Positions 8,413-17,278 of a stretch of DNA of 64,000 nucleotides are shown in pieces. Positions within the stretch are counted from its first letter, which is position 1; the number at the start of each line of letters is the position of its first letter. This DNA is from Mariprofundus ferrooxydans PV-1. GTDB lineage: Bacteria > Pseudomonadota > Zetaproteobacteria > Mariprofundales > Mariprofundaceae. The notes under the pieces are model-generated. The model was not told where the DNA came from and ran no database searches. It worked only from the letters and a program-made list of their open reading frames with translations. Position numbers and translations under genes: made by a program. Location of the stretch: positions 93,828-157,827 of the forward strand of contig NZ_DS022295.1 of assembly GCF_000153765.1 (NCBI RefSeq). The letters are read 5' to 3'.

Positions 8413-9777
8413 GTGAACGATACCGCCGAACGTAAGATATATATCCTTGATACCAATGTACTGATCCACGATCCCAATGCTTTGGTGCATTTCGATGAGC
8501 ACGATGTGGTTCTGCCCATTGTTGTGCTTGAAGAGATGGATCATGTAAAAAAAGGCATGGATGAGCTGGCTCGTAATGTGCGGGAAGCTTCCAGGCAGCT
8601 CGATGAGTTGAGCGCTTCATGTGAAGACATGGATAAGGGATGTCCACTGCCCGGCGGCGGGCGTCTGTTTTTTGAGTTGAACCATCGCTCGCTGGAGGTC
8701 TTGCCCGAGCCGCTGGCGACCGGTAGTGGTGACAACCGGATTATTGCCGTTGCAATGGCGCTTCAGCAGGAGCAGAAGAGCCGGCACGTCATTCTGGTCT
8801 CCAAGGATATCAACATGCGCATCAAGGCACGCGCATTGGGGCTGACGACGGAAGATTATCGCTCCGACCGGGTGGTCAGCGATCTCTCTGTGCTGCCCAG
8901 TGGCAAGTTGAGGCTGGAAGAGGCGACCTGGCAGGCGATGGGTGCCGAGATGCAGGTGCTCGATCATGATCACGGCAACCATTTTGTTGTGACATGGCCG
9001 GAGGAGATGGAGCTGCCCCTGATCAACTCATTTGTGGTTCTCCCCGGCGAACGTGAAATCGCCATGCGCTGTACAGCGCAGGATGAGGGGCGACGGGTGC
9101 ACTTGCAGGATGTCGTGTCGTATCGACAGGAGCGCAATGCTGTTTGGGGGATCCAGGCCAGAAATCTCGAGCAGAATATGGCCATGAACCTGCTGATGGA
9201 TGCGGAGCTGGATCTGGTGGCGATGGTGGGGCTGGCCGGCTCCGGTAAAACATTGATGGCGCTGGCTGCAGGGCTTCACCAGACACTCGATATGGGGCTG
9301 TATGAGAAGATACTGGTAACCCGTGCAACTGTGCCTATGGGACAGGATATCGGCTTTCTGCCGGGTACAGAACGTGAAAAACTGGAGCCCTGGATGGGGG
9401 CGATCACCGATAATCTGTCGATTTTGCTGGGTGATGAAGCGTCAAATATTGCTGATATACTGGGTCAGCACAGGATTGAGATTGCGGCTCTCTCCTTTGC
9501 CCGCGGTCGTACATTTACCAAGACATGGCTGATTGTCGATGAGGCGCAGAATATGACGCCACATCAGATGAAAACGATTGTGACGCGCATGGGCGAGGAT
9601 TCGAAAATTATTATTCTCGGCAACAATGCGCAGATCGACACGCCGTATCTGACGGCCTACACCAATGGCCTCTCTCGCGCCGTTTCGGCCTTTGCCGGTT
9701 GGGAGCATGCGGGCCATATCGCGCTGAAGGCCGGGGAGCGTTCACGTCTGGCAACCAAAGCAGTCGAGGTTCTCTAA
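8413..9777 (+). CDS. PhoH-like ATPase with N-terminal PIN domain (PhoH2)
   Basis: A predicted RNA-acting ATPase/ribonuclease of the PIN-PhoH family, cytoplasmic. An N-terminal PIN domain (about residues 9-140) begins with YILDTNVLIHDP and includes the acidic EEMD. The C-terminal PhoH ATPase has Walker A GLAGSGKT near 273-280 and Walker B LIVDEAQ near 373-379, followed by GNNAQID. Length (about 454) is normal for the fusion. The start is chosen by the ribosome site: GAGGGG at 8401-8406 abuts the ATG at 8407 with no spacer but stands 6 nt from the GTG at 8413; the difference is two codons. PIN-PhoH proteins elsewhere have sequence-specific RNase and helicase activity (known of the family). No small antitoxin gene is evident upstream, where the tRNAs lie. 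Confidence 0.93.
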   Translation: MNDTAERKIYILDTNVLIHDPNALVHFDEHDVVLPIVVLEEMDHVKKGMDELARNVREASRQLDELSASCEDMDKGCPLPGGGRLFFELNHRSLEVLPEPLATGSGDNRIIAVAMALQQEQKSRHVILVSKDINMRIKARALGLTTEDYRSDRVVSDLSVLPSGKLRLEEATWQAMGAEMQVLDHDHGNHFVVTWPEEMELPLINSFVVLPGEREIAMRCTAQDEGRRVHLQDVVSYRQERNAVWGIQARNLEQNMAMNLLMDAELDLVAMVGLAGSGKTLMALAAGLHQTLDMGLYEKILVTRATVPMGQDIGFLPGTEREKLEPWMGAITDNLSILLGDEASNIADILGQHRIEIAALSFARGRTFTKTWLIVDEAQNMTPHQMKTIVTRMGEDSKIIILGNNAQIDTPYLTAYTNGLSRAVSAFAGWEHAGHIALKAGERSRLATKAVEVL

Positions 9778-10025
9778 ACCTAAACCAGGCAGTTGAAGTC
9801 TGCACCGGATGTTCTGCTAATGGCGTCTGTGCCGTCTGTCTGATCAATCAAGCGAAACAGGCACCGATGCCCCACATGCTTTTCAGCAGGGGGCATCTGG
9901 TGTCCTGTTATCCGCGTATACAGTGCTCTGCGGGCTCATCTTTACGCAGGCGTATCCCATGCTAAGCTGTGAGCCTGTATGTATGCGAATGCAATGCTAT
10001 GTGCCGAAGGATGAGGGGAGCTGTC

Positions 10026-10658
10026 ATGAAAAAAATAGTGTTTTACATGAGTATGTTTTCCATATTCTTTTCTGCCACGGCTCTGCATGCCCAGGAAATA
10101 AAAGTCTATGCGGCATTAGAGGCGGGGACATATACGGTGAAATATGTTGAAAGCGGTATTTCGCGCGGATTCTCCACCGTGAAATCAGGCATTCCTGCCG
10201 GTATTTTGAGGGTGGGGCTGGATTACGGATATTTTGGTGGCGAATTGCGCTTTGGTCTGATGAAAACGAGCTCCAGTTCGTATTCGGCTGGCACATTAGG
10301 CCACGCCGCTCCATTCACGCTGGACTTTCGCAATGGGCCATTCTTTTCCTATCTGGGCAAGGTACAGTACCCGGTGACCCGGTCATTCAATGTGTATGCT
10401 CTGCTCGGAGGCACGTTGTCGAAATTTTCGATCAACCCGCTGGGTAATGGAACCCACCTTGATTACAATGCAGTCAAGACCGGGTTAAGCTATGGTTTTG
10501 GTGTGGAGTATAAACCTCGCCCGTTGTTTGCTGTCGGTCTTGAATGGATGCAGTACTGGACGAATGTGGAGACCTCGTTGTCCAACGGAAATCGCTCCAA
10601 TACTACATTTGGCGGTTTCGGACTCTCTTTTCGCAGATCATTTGATTTGGGTTTATAA
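10026..10658 (+). CDS. Outer-membrane beta-barrel protein, unassigned
   Basis: 210 residues with a clear Sec signal peptide (MKKIVFYMSMFSIFF..ALHAQ) and then alternating amphipathic strands rich in Gly and aromatics. It ends in a strand with a hydrophobic terminus (FGLSFRRSFDLGL), the pattern of small OmpW/OmpX-like barrels. Function is unknown. The ATG at 10026 is preceded by GAGGGGAG; longer upstream starts would place the signal peptide internally and were not used. It stands alone, convergent with the DNA glycosylase gene. Confidence 0.75.
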   Translation: MKKIVFYMSMFSIFFSATALHAQEIKVYAALEAGTYTVKYVESGISRGFSTVKSGIPAGILRVGLDYGYFGGELRFGLMKTSSSSYSAGTLGHAAPFTLDFRNGPFFSYLGKVQYPVTRSFNVYALLGGTLSKFSINPLGNGTHLDYNAVKTGLSYGFGVEYKPRPLFAVGLEWMQYWTNVETSLSNGNRSNTTFGGFGLSFRRSFDLGL

Positions 10659-10737
10659 GAAGCGGTAAGGATGACATATTTCAGCAGTAGAAGGGCATGA
10701 GATCCAGGAAAGTTTTCAGCCTTGTTATTAAGCTTTG

Positions 10738-11244
10738 TCAGAGGATATCGAGTATCGTCCGCCACTGAGCCAGTTTGCTATCGAATGAGATGGCGGCATG
10801 GGTCGGGCTTGTTGAAGGCAACGGGTAGAGAGGAAGCTGTGTCTGATTGAGAGCCAGCTCCGGTATTACGCGCCGTTGATACAGATCGGCTGCTTTCCGG
10901 CCATTGAAGCAGACGGCCCGGATTTGTGGGTGTGTATCAAAAAATGCTGTAAAGTCATTGGTTATCACCGATGGTAACCGGATCGCAGCATCCAGACTGC
11001 CGGGGCGAATACACTGGCGCGCCACATCCCATAGTGCGATGCCGTTGCTGCGTAACATCCCCAGTCGCTTCTCATAGTCAATATCAGCGCTGAACTCGAA
11101 TAAAGACGCCATGATTGGCCAGAAGGCATTGCGCGGGTGGGCATAATATTGTTGTTCATCGAGCGATTTTCGGCCGGGCATGGAACCCAGAATCAGCACT
11201 TTGGCATCCGGATTGGCGGAGCAGGGGAACCCTTCTTCAAGCAT
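10738..11244 (-). CDS. DNA-deoxyinosine (hypoxanthine) glycosylase, UDG superfamily
   Basis: Removes deaminated purine bases, the first step of base-excision repair. The family signature is plain: LILGSMPGRKSLDEQQYYAHPRNAFWPI near residues 17-44 written in parts (LILGSMPG, then QQYYAHPRNAFWPI), which is the pyrimidine/purine pocket loop of family-6 UDG-like enzymes. CFNGRKAADLY near the C-terminus matches the motif-2 region. The 168 residues agree with the family. ATG 11244 gives the usual short N-terminus; an in-frame TTG at 11271 is possible. No strong ribosome site is visible for either. Confidence 0.88.
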   Translation of the reverse strand: MLEEGFPCSANPDAKVLILGSMPGRKSLDEQQYYAHPRNAFWPIMASLFEFSADIDYEKRLGMLRSNGIALWDVARQCIRPGSLDAAIRLPSVITNDFTAFFDTHPQIRAVCFNGRKAADLYQRRVIPELALNQTQLPLYPLPSTSPTHAAISFDSKLAQWRTILDIL

Positions 11245-11327
11245 GTCCAAAGCGTTACAGTGATGATACAAAACAGCAACACTTCGCGCAGATGCGAGCC
11301 ACTGCGTGTGGCTAATGAACGGGTCAG

Positions 11328-11738
11328 TCAGGCCCTGGCGGCTATGCGAGGACGAGATTCGTGCGTGGTCAGAGTTGGTTGACGCAAATGGTATTTTGTA
11401 GTGAGCGCTTTGAATAATGCTGCATTCATGGGCATATTGTTCCTGTGAAAGTGCACACCCATTCTGAATCCACCGCCCACCTCCTGACTGTTTTCCGGCT
11501 CGCTCCAGAGCACAAAGCCTGAAACATTGATGTAGAATTTCTCAAGTCGGTACTGCAACGTCACCTTGCACCCGGCGTCGATCGATTCATCAATCGACAG
11601 GCCGGCACCAAAGGGAGAGATATCCACCAGCTTACATACCTCATATGTTTGCTCGCCCACTAGCAGCAGGAGCTCACCTTCAGCCTGTAGATCAAGATTC
11701 AGGTAATACCTGTCATCATTACGTCGATCCTTATGCAT
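11328..11738 (-). CDS. PilZ domain protein (c-di-GMP receptor)
   Basis: A 136-residue single-domain PilZ protein. The c-di-GMP-binding residues are recognisable: an N-terminal Arg-rich stretch (KDRRNDDRYY, residues 3-12) and DISPFGAGL (about 39-47, the DxSxxG motif). The C-terminal 25 residues are basic and look disordered. A consensus ribosome site (GGAGG) lies 7 nt before the ATG. It could link c-di-GMP to surface functions such as the pili encoded at 40-46 kb, but nothing in the sequence shows its partner. Confidence 0.87.
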   Translation of the reverse strand: MHKDRRNDDRYYLNLDLQAEGELLLLVGEQTYEVCKLVDISPFGAGLSIDESIDAGCKVTLQYRLEKFYINVSGFVLWSEPENSQEVGGGFRMGVHFHRNNMPMNAALFKALTTKYHLRQPTLTTHESRPRIAARA

Positions 11739-11992
11739 GGCCTAGCCTCCCTGCGCTGAGCGTGAGCTTCAACACTTTTACCGTTTCAGGCAGCAAACCG
11801 GAGATGATGCCTGTGACCTCCCAGTATGCCCGAGCATGCGGGCCAATAATGTGACGCAGGTCTCATATTTATGACGGCACATGTGGATTGGATGCCCGTA
11901 TCAGGTCGATCGGTCTCAATGGTTTCACTATCCAGTTGAAACAGGTAGTTACTGGCGGTGCTTCCGGCATAGTGGAAGAGACGGCGAAAGAC

Positions 11993-12006
11993 TATAATCA
12001 AAAACT
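11993..12006 (+). promoter_or_regulatory. TATAAT box immediately before the ATPase start
   Basis: A perfect TATAAT at 11993-11998 would place transcription start at about 12004-12006, at or just before the ATG at 12007. No Shine-Dalgarno and no good -35 are seen. If used, the message is leaderless or nearly so. Confidence 0.35.
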
Positions 12007-14712
12007 ATGATAGATAGTGATGTACATTCATCCGTTCTTGGAAGCAGCAGGCACACTCTGCTGCAGTCACTGGATGCGACTGAACAGGGGATAAGCAGTG
12101 CAGATGCCCGCATTCGCCAGCAGCGGTATGGTAAAAACACGATAGTTTTCCATCGCAGCCGTTCGCAGCTGTTGATGCTGCTCAAGGAGTTCACAGCACT
12201 GTTCCCGTTGTTGTTGCTGGGCGCAGCCATACTCTCATTCTTTGCCCACTACCTCAGTCCCGGGGAGGGCTATGAGCTGATTGGCGAGGCTCTGGTGTTT
12301 GTCGTTGTACTCAATGCGCAGGTCTCATTCTATCAGAACCGGAAAGTTGAGAAATTGATGGTCTCCTTCCTCGATTACATTCCCAAGAAGGTGGCACTGC
12401 TGCGTGATGGCGAGAAGACTATTCTGGATGCCGGCGAGGTAGTGCCGGGCGATATTCTATTTCTTCAGGAGGGAGACAAAATACCGGCTGACGGGGTGAT
12501 TCTGGAGATGAACCAGCTGCTGGTGGATGAGTCGATTCTGACCGGTGAGTCGGAACCGCTGATGAAGTCGGCTCTTGATATGGTTGTGGATGAAACCTCT
12601 CTGGCCAGCTCGGGGGCGACGGTCATCAAGGGTAATGCCCGGATGCTGGTGGTCAGAACCGGGCGTGCCACGAGCATCGGCAGTATCTCCAAACTCTCTC
12701 AGCAGATTGAGCACGACCTGACGCCGATGCAGCAGGAGGTGCAGGACTTTGTACGCAAGATCTCGTGGCTGGCACTGGGCATCGGTGGCTCATTTTTTCT
12801 GATCGGATTTTTTATCGGCAATCCGTTCTGGACCAATCTGGTCTTCGCCATCGGTATTATCGTGGCGAATGTGCCTGAAGGGTTGCTGCCTACCGTGACG
12901 CTGGCCCTGACCCAGTCATCACTGCGTATGGGGCAGCGCAACGCTGTGGTAAAAAATATTCTTTCTGTGGAAACGCTCGGTAGTACCACGGTGATCTGCA
13001 CGGACAAAACAGGCACGCTGACATGTAACCGGCTGCATGTGGAAACCATGTATCTCGATTTTTCCGAAGTTGATGCCGATGATCGTCAGGGCTTCAGCAA
13101 TAACCGCGCCTCCCGCACCTTTCTCGAGATTATGGCGCTCTGTAACGGTGTGATTTCAGTGGGCGGTGATGATCGCGGAGATGAGGCGGTTACATTCAAA
13201 GGGGACCCTACCGAAATAGCGATGGCCACGTTTGTCGATGATCAGGTCGGATTTGACGCATTGCGCAGTCACTTTGTTGAGAAGCACAATCTGCCATTTG
13301 ATCCTGATAACCAATACATGTCATCAACACACGCGACGGAAGGCGGCACCTTGTTCATGACCGTCAAGGGGGCCTCCGATGTGATTTTATCCCGTTGTTC
13401 CCAGGTGCACAGCGAGGGGCTGGTCAGGGGACTCTCTGAGGATGAGCGGACGCATTTGATCCGGCAGGCCAACGACTATGCAGCGCAGGGCTTACGGGTA
13501 CTGGCACTGGCTTACCGGGTGGTGGAGCAGGCGGATGATGCTGTGGAGGATATGGTGTTTATCGGTCTGGTGGCGATGGTGGATCCGCCGAGACGGGAGG
13601 TGCCGGCGGCGGTTGCCGCCTGCAAGAGCGCCGGTATTCGCATTATCGTGATCAGTGGTGATAAGGCTGAAACAGTCAGTTATATCGCCAGAAAACTCGG
13701 TATAACCAGAAACCCGCGCATTATTGAGGGCGAAGAGCTGGCAGATATGAGCGAGGAGATGCTGACGGCTGCCCTGAAGAACGAAGAGGTGCTGTTTGCC
13801 CGTATTAAGCCGGAGCAGAAGCTCAATATTGTCGATGCGCTGAAAGATATGGGCGAGGTCGTGGCAGTTACCGGTGACGGCGTCAATGATGCACCGGCGC
13901 TGAAGCGGGCCGATATCGGCATATCAATGGGCCTGCACGGCACCGATGTGGCCAAGGAAGCATCCGATATCATCCTGCTTGATGACAATTTTGCCACCAT
14001 CATCAGCGCCATCGAGGAGGGGCGGGCGGTGTATGACAATATCAAGAAATTCATCACCTATATCCTGACCAGCAATATTCCTGAGGTGCTCCCCTTTATT
14101 GCCTATGTGCTGCTGCCGATTCCGCTGCCGATAACGGTGATACAGATTCTGGCCATCGATCTGATCACCGACATGATACCGGCGATCGGGTTGGGTAATG
14201 AACCGGCCGAAGCCGATATCATGCAACGGCCTCCACGCCGTCGAAGCGATAGGCTGGTCAGTTTGCGCACGTTTGTACGCAGCTATGCCATTGTCGGACC
14301 GGCTGAGGCCGTACTGGCCTTTGGCGCATTTTTTATCGTGCTCTTTGCAGGTGGCTGGAGCTGGGGCAATCCTCTGGCAGGTAACGCTCCGCTCTATTTG
14401 CAGGCTTCCGGCGCATTCCTTGCAACCATTATTTTTTGCCAGATCGGCAATGTCATGGCCTGCCGTACCAATCGCCAAAGCGCTCTGCCCTATCTGGTGC
14501 GCCTCAATCGCTGGATTATGCTGGGCGTGGTCGTCGAGATCGGCTTTATTTTCCTGATCCTGTATCTGCCGGTGCTGAATGCTGTTTTCTCGGCATCACC
14601 GTTTTCGCTTGCCGCATGGGTTATTGTAGGGGGCAGTCCGCTGGTGATATTTTTTATTGAAGAGTGGAGAAAAAAGCTGGTGCGCAGTGGAGTGAACTGG
14701 CTGGCTGTCTGA
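12007..14712 (+). CDS. P-type cation ATPase of the P2C (Na+/K+-ATPase-like) kind
   Basis: A 901-residue P-type ATPase in the inner membrane. The phosphorylation motif ICTDKTGTLT holds Asp333; TGES near residue 180 is the actuator loop; TGDGVNDAPALK near 622-633 is the hinge. The M4 motif reads IVANVPEGLLPTVT, and the M5-M6 region reads SNIPEVLPF, then IDLITDMIPAIGL and then NEPAEADIMQRPPR. These are the patterns of animal Na+/K+- and H+/K+-ATPase alpha subunits rather than of SERCA-like P2A or Kdp pumps. Exported ion is unknown; Na+ or H+ against K+ is an inference from subfamily. No beta-subunit gene is nearby. No ribosome site is seen. Confidence 0.9.
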   Translation: MIDSDVHSSVLGSSRHTLLQSLDATEQGISSADARIRQQRYGKNTIVFHRSRSQLLMLLKEFTALFPLLLLGAAILSFFAHYLSPGEGYELIGEALVFVVVLNAQVSFYQNRKVEKLMVSFLDYIPKKVALLRDGEKTILDAGEVVPGDILFLQEGDKIPADGVILEMNQLLVDESILTGESEPLMKSALDMVVDETSLASSGATVIKGNARMLVVRTGRATSIGSISKLSQQIEHDLTPMQQEVQDFVRKISWLALGIGGSFFLIGFFIGNPFWTNLVFAIGIIVANVPEGLLPTVTLALTQSSLRMGQRNAVVKNILSVETLGSTTVICTDKTGTLTCNRLHVETMYLDFSEVDADDRQGFSNNRASRTFLEIMALCNGVISVGGDDRGDEAVTFKGDPTEIAMATFVDDQVGFDALRSHFVEKHNLPFDPDNQYMSSTHATEGGTLFMTVKGASDVILSRCSQVHSEGLVRGLSEDERTHLIRQANDYAAQGLRVLALAYRVVEQADDAVEDMVFIGLVAMVDPPRREVPAAVAACKSAGIRIIVISGDKAETVSYIARKLGITRNPRIIEGEELADMSEEMLTAALKNEEVLFARIKPEQKLNIVDALKDMGEVVAVTGDGVNDAPALKRADIGISMGLHGTDVAKEASDIILLDDNFATIISAIEEGRAVYDNIKKFITYILTSNIPEVLPFIAYVLLPIPLPITVIQILAIDLITDMIPAIGLGNEPAEADIMQRPPRRRSDRLVSLRTFVRSYAIVGPAEAVLAFGAFFIVLFAGGWSWGNPLAGNAPLYLQASGAFLATIIFCQIGNVMACRTNRQSALPYLVRLNRWIMLGVVVEIGFIFLILYLPVLNAVFSASPFSLAAWVIVGGSPLVIFFIEEWRKKLVRSGVNWLAV

Positions 14713-14738
14713 CAGCAGGAGATATAAGGTATCAAGCA

Positions 14739-14765
14739 AAAGCCCTCCGTGAGGAGGGCCTTGTT
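14739..14765. terminator. Bidirectional terminator-like hairpin
   Basis: GCCCTCC/GGAGGGC stem around GTGA. The minus-strand tail (TTTTGCTT) is better than the plus-strand tail (TTGTTG). It lies between the convergent ATPase gene and the small minus-strand gene and may serve both. Confidence 0.7.
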
Positions 14766-14784
14766 GCAGATTCAGCGTTGTAGA

Positions 14785-14967
14785 CTATGTCAGAGGATTT
14801 GCATCTGCGCTTTGAAGTGCTTCGAGCTTCATACTTCTCCGCAGGCGCTTGTTCATAGCTCTCTTCAGACGCCTCTTCTCTGCAGTGTGCCATGGATGCA
14901 ACTTTTTCCATTGTACGGAGATAAGCGTCGTTTCCTTGGGCGAAGTATGTTGATGTCTTCCCAGCAT
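14785..14967 (-). CDS. Small basic protein of unknown function (60 aa)
   Basis: An unrecognised 60-residue protein, strongly basic, with a dense Lys/Arg helix-like stretch near residues 31-47 (EKRRLKRAMNKRLRRS). Support for it being real is the consensus ribosome site AAGGAGA, 6 nt before ATG 14967, and a hairpin with T-rich tail just after the stop. The frame stays open upstream to 15198, so a longer protein is possible, but no comparable ribosome site exists there. Nucleic-acid binding is a guess from charge only. Confidence 0.55.
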   Translation of the reverse strand: MLGRHQHTSPKETTLISVQWKKLHPWHTAEKRRLKRAMNKRLRRSMKLEALQSADANPLT

Positions 14968-15127
14968 GGTTAGTCTCCTTTCTTCTGAAGAAAGCTCTCC
15001 TTCAGATGGGTTATTTATACCACAATTTAACGCCTGACACAATGCCCGCAGTTGAGCCGTGCGCTCGTTCTGATACCGTGCCGACATATAGCTTGCGAGC
15101 GGTTTTGCGTATAAAGAGAGATTCAAG

Positions 15128-16099
15128 GTGAACAACCAATTGAACGAGATTATGATGAGTGCAACCGGGGCTCTGGCAGCAGAGCGCGGTGAGGTCATTC
15201 AGTCGCTGTGGAGCGGTTATGGCGAGATTGTGCGCTATGGGTTGACGGGTGTGGAGATTGATAGTGCCGTACTCAAGCATGTGGTCTTTCCGTCGACCGT
15301 GCACCATCCGCGCGGCTGGCATAATGACCTGTCACACCGGCGCAAGGTGAAATCGTATGAGGTGGAGATGGCCTGGTATCACGATTGGGCCGGGCGTTGT
15401 GATGAGAGCTGCCGGGTGCCGCACTGTTATGCCTCGGAAACCGTTGGTGAAGAGCATCTGATTGTGCTGGAGGATCTGGATGGTGCAGGCTTCCCACGGC
15501 GCAGAAGCAAACTGGATCTGGAGGGTGTGCAGGCCTGTTTACAGTGGCTGGCCGGGTTTCATGCGAGCTTTATCGGGGAGCAGCCGACAGGGCTCTGGCA
15601 AACCGGTACCTATTGGCATCTGGCAACCAGGCCGGATGAGCTGGCTGCGATGGGGGATGATGCCATGCGTGATGCAGCGCCTGTTATCGACTCGATGTTA
15701 AGCACGGCCTGTTTCCAGACCATTGTTCACGGTGATGCCAAACTGGCCAACTTCTGTTTTTCGGCAGATGGGGGAAAGGTTGCTGCTGTCGACTTTCAGT
15801 ATGTCGGCGGTGGCTGCGGCATGAAGGATGTGGCCTATTTCCTCGGTTCATGCCTTAGTGATCAGGAGCAGGAGCAGCATGAGGCGCTTCTGTTGGAGTG
15901 CTATTTTAACTATCTGAGGGCCGCACTGGTGCGACATGCAAAGCCGGTGGATTTCGATGCGCTAAAGGCTGAGTGGCGGGGGCTGTTTCCCGTAGCACAG
16001 GCGGATTTTTACCGTTTTCTGATCGGCTGGATGCCCGGACACTGGAAAATCAACGATTACAATAAACGTGTTGCGCAGGCGGTTATCGCCGCACTGTGA
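15128..16099 (+). CDS. Aminoglycoside/choline/ecdysteroid-kinase-like phosphotransferase
   Basis: A 323-residue protein of the APH/choline-kinase fold, cytoplasmic. The catalytic loop [13 protein letters not shown] (about residues 198-210) has the catalytic Asp and the metal-binding Asn, and the DFG-equivalent reads [10 protein letters not shown] (about 219-228), as in the EcKinase-like branch. [12 protein letters not shown] (about 112-123) is the typical hinge. The substrate is unknown. Translation starts at GTG 15128 behind AGAGAG. rraA follows 12 nt downstream, so the two probably form one unit. Confidence 0.82.
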   Translation: MNNQLNEIMMSATGALAAERGEVIQSLWSGYGEIVRYGLTGVEIDSAVLKHVVFPSTVHHPRGWHNDLSHRRKVKSYEVEMAWYHDWAGRCDESCRVPHCYASETVGEEHLIVLEDLDGAGFPRRRSKLDLEGVQACLQWLAGFHASFIGEQPTGLWQTGTYWHLATRPDELAAMGDDAMRDAAPVIDSMLSTACFQTIVHGDAKLANFCFSADGGKVAAVDFQYVGGGCGMKDVAYFLGSCLSDQEQEQHEALLLECYFNYLRAALVRHAKPVDFDALKAEWRGLFPVAQADFYRFLIGWMPGHWKINDYNKRVAQAVIAAL

Positions 16100-16111
16100 A
16101 GAAGGGGAGAT

Positions 16112-16591
16112 ATGTTTAAAACAACTGATTTGTATGATAAATACCTGGAAAGCCTGCAGGTGGCTGCCCCTGTTTTTCGTGACTTTGGCGGCCGTCAGCG
16201 TTTTTCCGGTCAGATCGTGACGCTCAAGGCCTTTGAAGATAACAGCTTCCTGAAAGCCGCCTTTGAGACAGACGGGCGTGGCAAGGTGTTGGTTGTGGAT
16301 AGCGGTGCTTCACTGCGCTGTGCGATGATGGGCGATGTGATGGCGGCTCTCGGTGCATCCAATGGTTGGGAAGGGGTGGTTATCAACGGCTGTATCCGTG
16401 ATTCGGCCGATGTGGCAAAGGTGAATCTCGGCGTGAAGGCGCTGGCCACGACTCCGCGCAAGACCATCAAGCGCAATCAGGGTGTGCGCGATATCCCGCT
16501 CTCCTTTGCCGGTGTGCAGTTTAACCCGGGCGACTACATGTATGCCGATGAAGACGGCATTGTGCTGTCAAAAACAAAGATTGTTGAATGA
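16112..16591 (+). CDS. rraA: RraA-like protein (RNase E inhibitor / HMG-oxaloacetate aldolase family)
   Basis: 159 residues, the length of RraA. The family signature is complete: MMGDVMAALGASNGWEG (about 71-87), then INGCIRDSADVAK (about 91-103), carrying the substrate/metal-binding Arg-Asp pair. In Enterobacteria RraA binds RNase E and slows mRNA decay; other members are class II aldolases, and the residues here allow either. A purine-rich GAAGGGGAG ribosome site precedes ATG 16112. It is 12 nt after the kinase-like gene. Confidence 0.9.
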   Translation: MFKTTDLYDKYLESLQVAAPVFRDFGGRQRFSGQIVTLKAFEDNSFLKAAFETDGRGKVLVVDSGASLRCAMMGDVMAALGASNGWEGVVINGCIRDSADVAKVNLGVKALATTPRKTIKRNQGVRDIPLSFAGVQFNPGDYMYADEDGIVLSKTKIVE

Positions 16592-16635
16592 TTTTTTCCG
16601 ATCAAAAACAGCTATCCAGATGCAGGTGAATTAAC

Positions 16636-16770
16636 ATGGAGTTTAATCCAACTTCAGAGGGGGAGATCACCATCCGTAATAACTGCACGATAAAAAAAAC
16701 GCAGCTGCGGGGTTTACCACTGCAGGTTGATCTGCCTGTTCATGCCACCCGGTCAGGTCTTCTTAATTAA
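16636..16770 (+). CDS. Possible 44-residue ORF
   Basis: An open frame of 44 codons beginning ATG GAG TTT AAT after a GCAGGTG ribosome-site-like stretch. It has mixed polar/hydrophobic content and no recognisable motif. Its last codons overlap the convergent YeaQ-family stop at 16753. It may be a remnant or chance. Confidence 0.2.
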   Translation: MEFNPTSEGEITIRNNCTIKKTQLRGLPLQVDLPVHATRSGLLN

Positions 16771-17004
16771 ACCAATTAAAAATAACAACATAACAGCGCC
16801 AATCGTGGCCATAATGATAGCACCTAATAACCCGCCAGTTGTTATGCCAAGCAAACCGAATACAAAGCCACCCAATACAGCACCAACAATGCCCACAATA
16901 ATATTGCCTATGACACCAAATCCGCTTCCCTTCATGATGTTGCCGGCCATCCAGCCGGCCAGTGCGCCAACTGCTAAAAATATAATCAAACTAATGATAT
17001 CCAT
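16753..17004 (-). CDS. GlsB/YeaQ/YmgE family stress-response membrane protein
   Basis: 83 residues, nearly all membrane-embedded. It has the Gly-rich family pattern: LIIFLAVGALAGWMAG, then NIIVGIVGAVLGGFVFGLLG, then a third hydrophobic segment. It is an inner-membrane protein associated with envelope/general stress in other bacteria; its molecular role is not established. ATG 17004 has a GGAGG ribosome site; the longer frame to 17052 lacks one. It is the last of a minus-strand group of four envelope genes (PA2779-, PA2778-, DUF3185-, YeaQ-like). Confidence 0.88.
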   Translation of the reverse strand: MDIISLIIFLAVGALAGWMAGNIMKGSGFGVIGNIIVGIVGAVLGGFVFGLLGITTGGLLGAIIMATIGAVMLLFLIGLIKKT

Positions 17005-17017
17005 GTTGCCTCCGGTG

Positions 17018-17233
17018 TTACTTTTTAGTGAACAGATAGAGACCAACAACAAAGCTGACCGCGCCGGCGATGTAAAAAGTCATGACCCTGTCCGTATCCG
17101 AGCCTGTAACAGCTTGTGTTAGTTGTGATCCGACAGAATCAGATAATTGATACCCCCATATTGCAAGGCCAATGCCTGTAACTGTCAGGGCAAGACCAAT
17201 CATTTTCGTTGTAGTTGCTGAACTCATTGCCAT
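17018..17233 (-). CDS. DUF3185 family small membrane protein
   Basis: 71 residues with two hydrophobic segments (about 11-28 and 50-67) separated by a polar loop SDSVGSQLTQAVTGSDTDR. This matches DUF3185 in size, in the GYQLSDS phrase and in the C-terminal VVGLYLF helix. Function is unknown. ATG 17233 is chosen for its AGGAG ribosome site. Neighbours on both sides are small or lipid-anchored envelope proteins. Confidence 0.8.
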   Translation of the reverse strand: MAMSSATTTKMIGLALTVTGIGLAIWGYQLSDSVGSQLTQAVTGSDTDRVMTFYIAGAVSFVVGLYLFTKK

Positions 17234-17278
17234 ATTGAACTCCTGTAGTTGAAATGTTTTTACTGTTATAGCTAACAA

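Noticed and set aside
9699-9965. Plus-strand frame of 88 codons with a CTGC...CAVC pattern suggesting a metal-binding peptide.
   Set aside because: It overlaps the end of the PhoH gene in another frame, has no ribosome site, and the Cys pairs lie in otherwise featureless sequence.
14785-15198. Longer 137-residue form of the small basic protein.
   Set aside because: The good ribosome site lies inside this frame just before ATG 14967; nothing comparable supports the upstream start.
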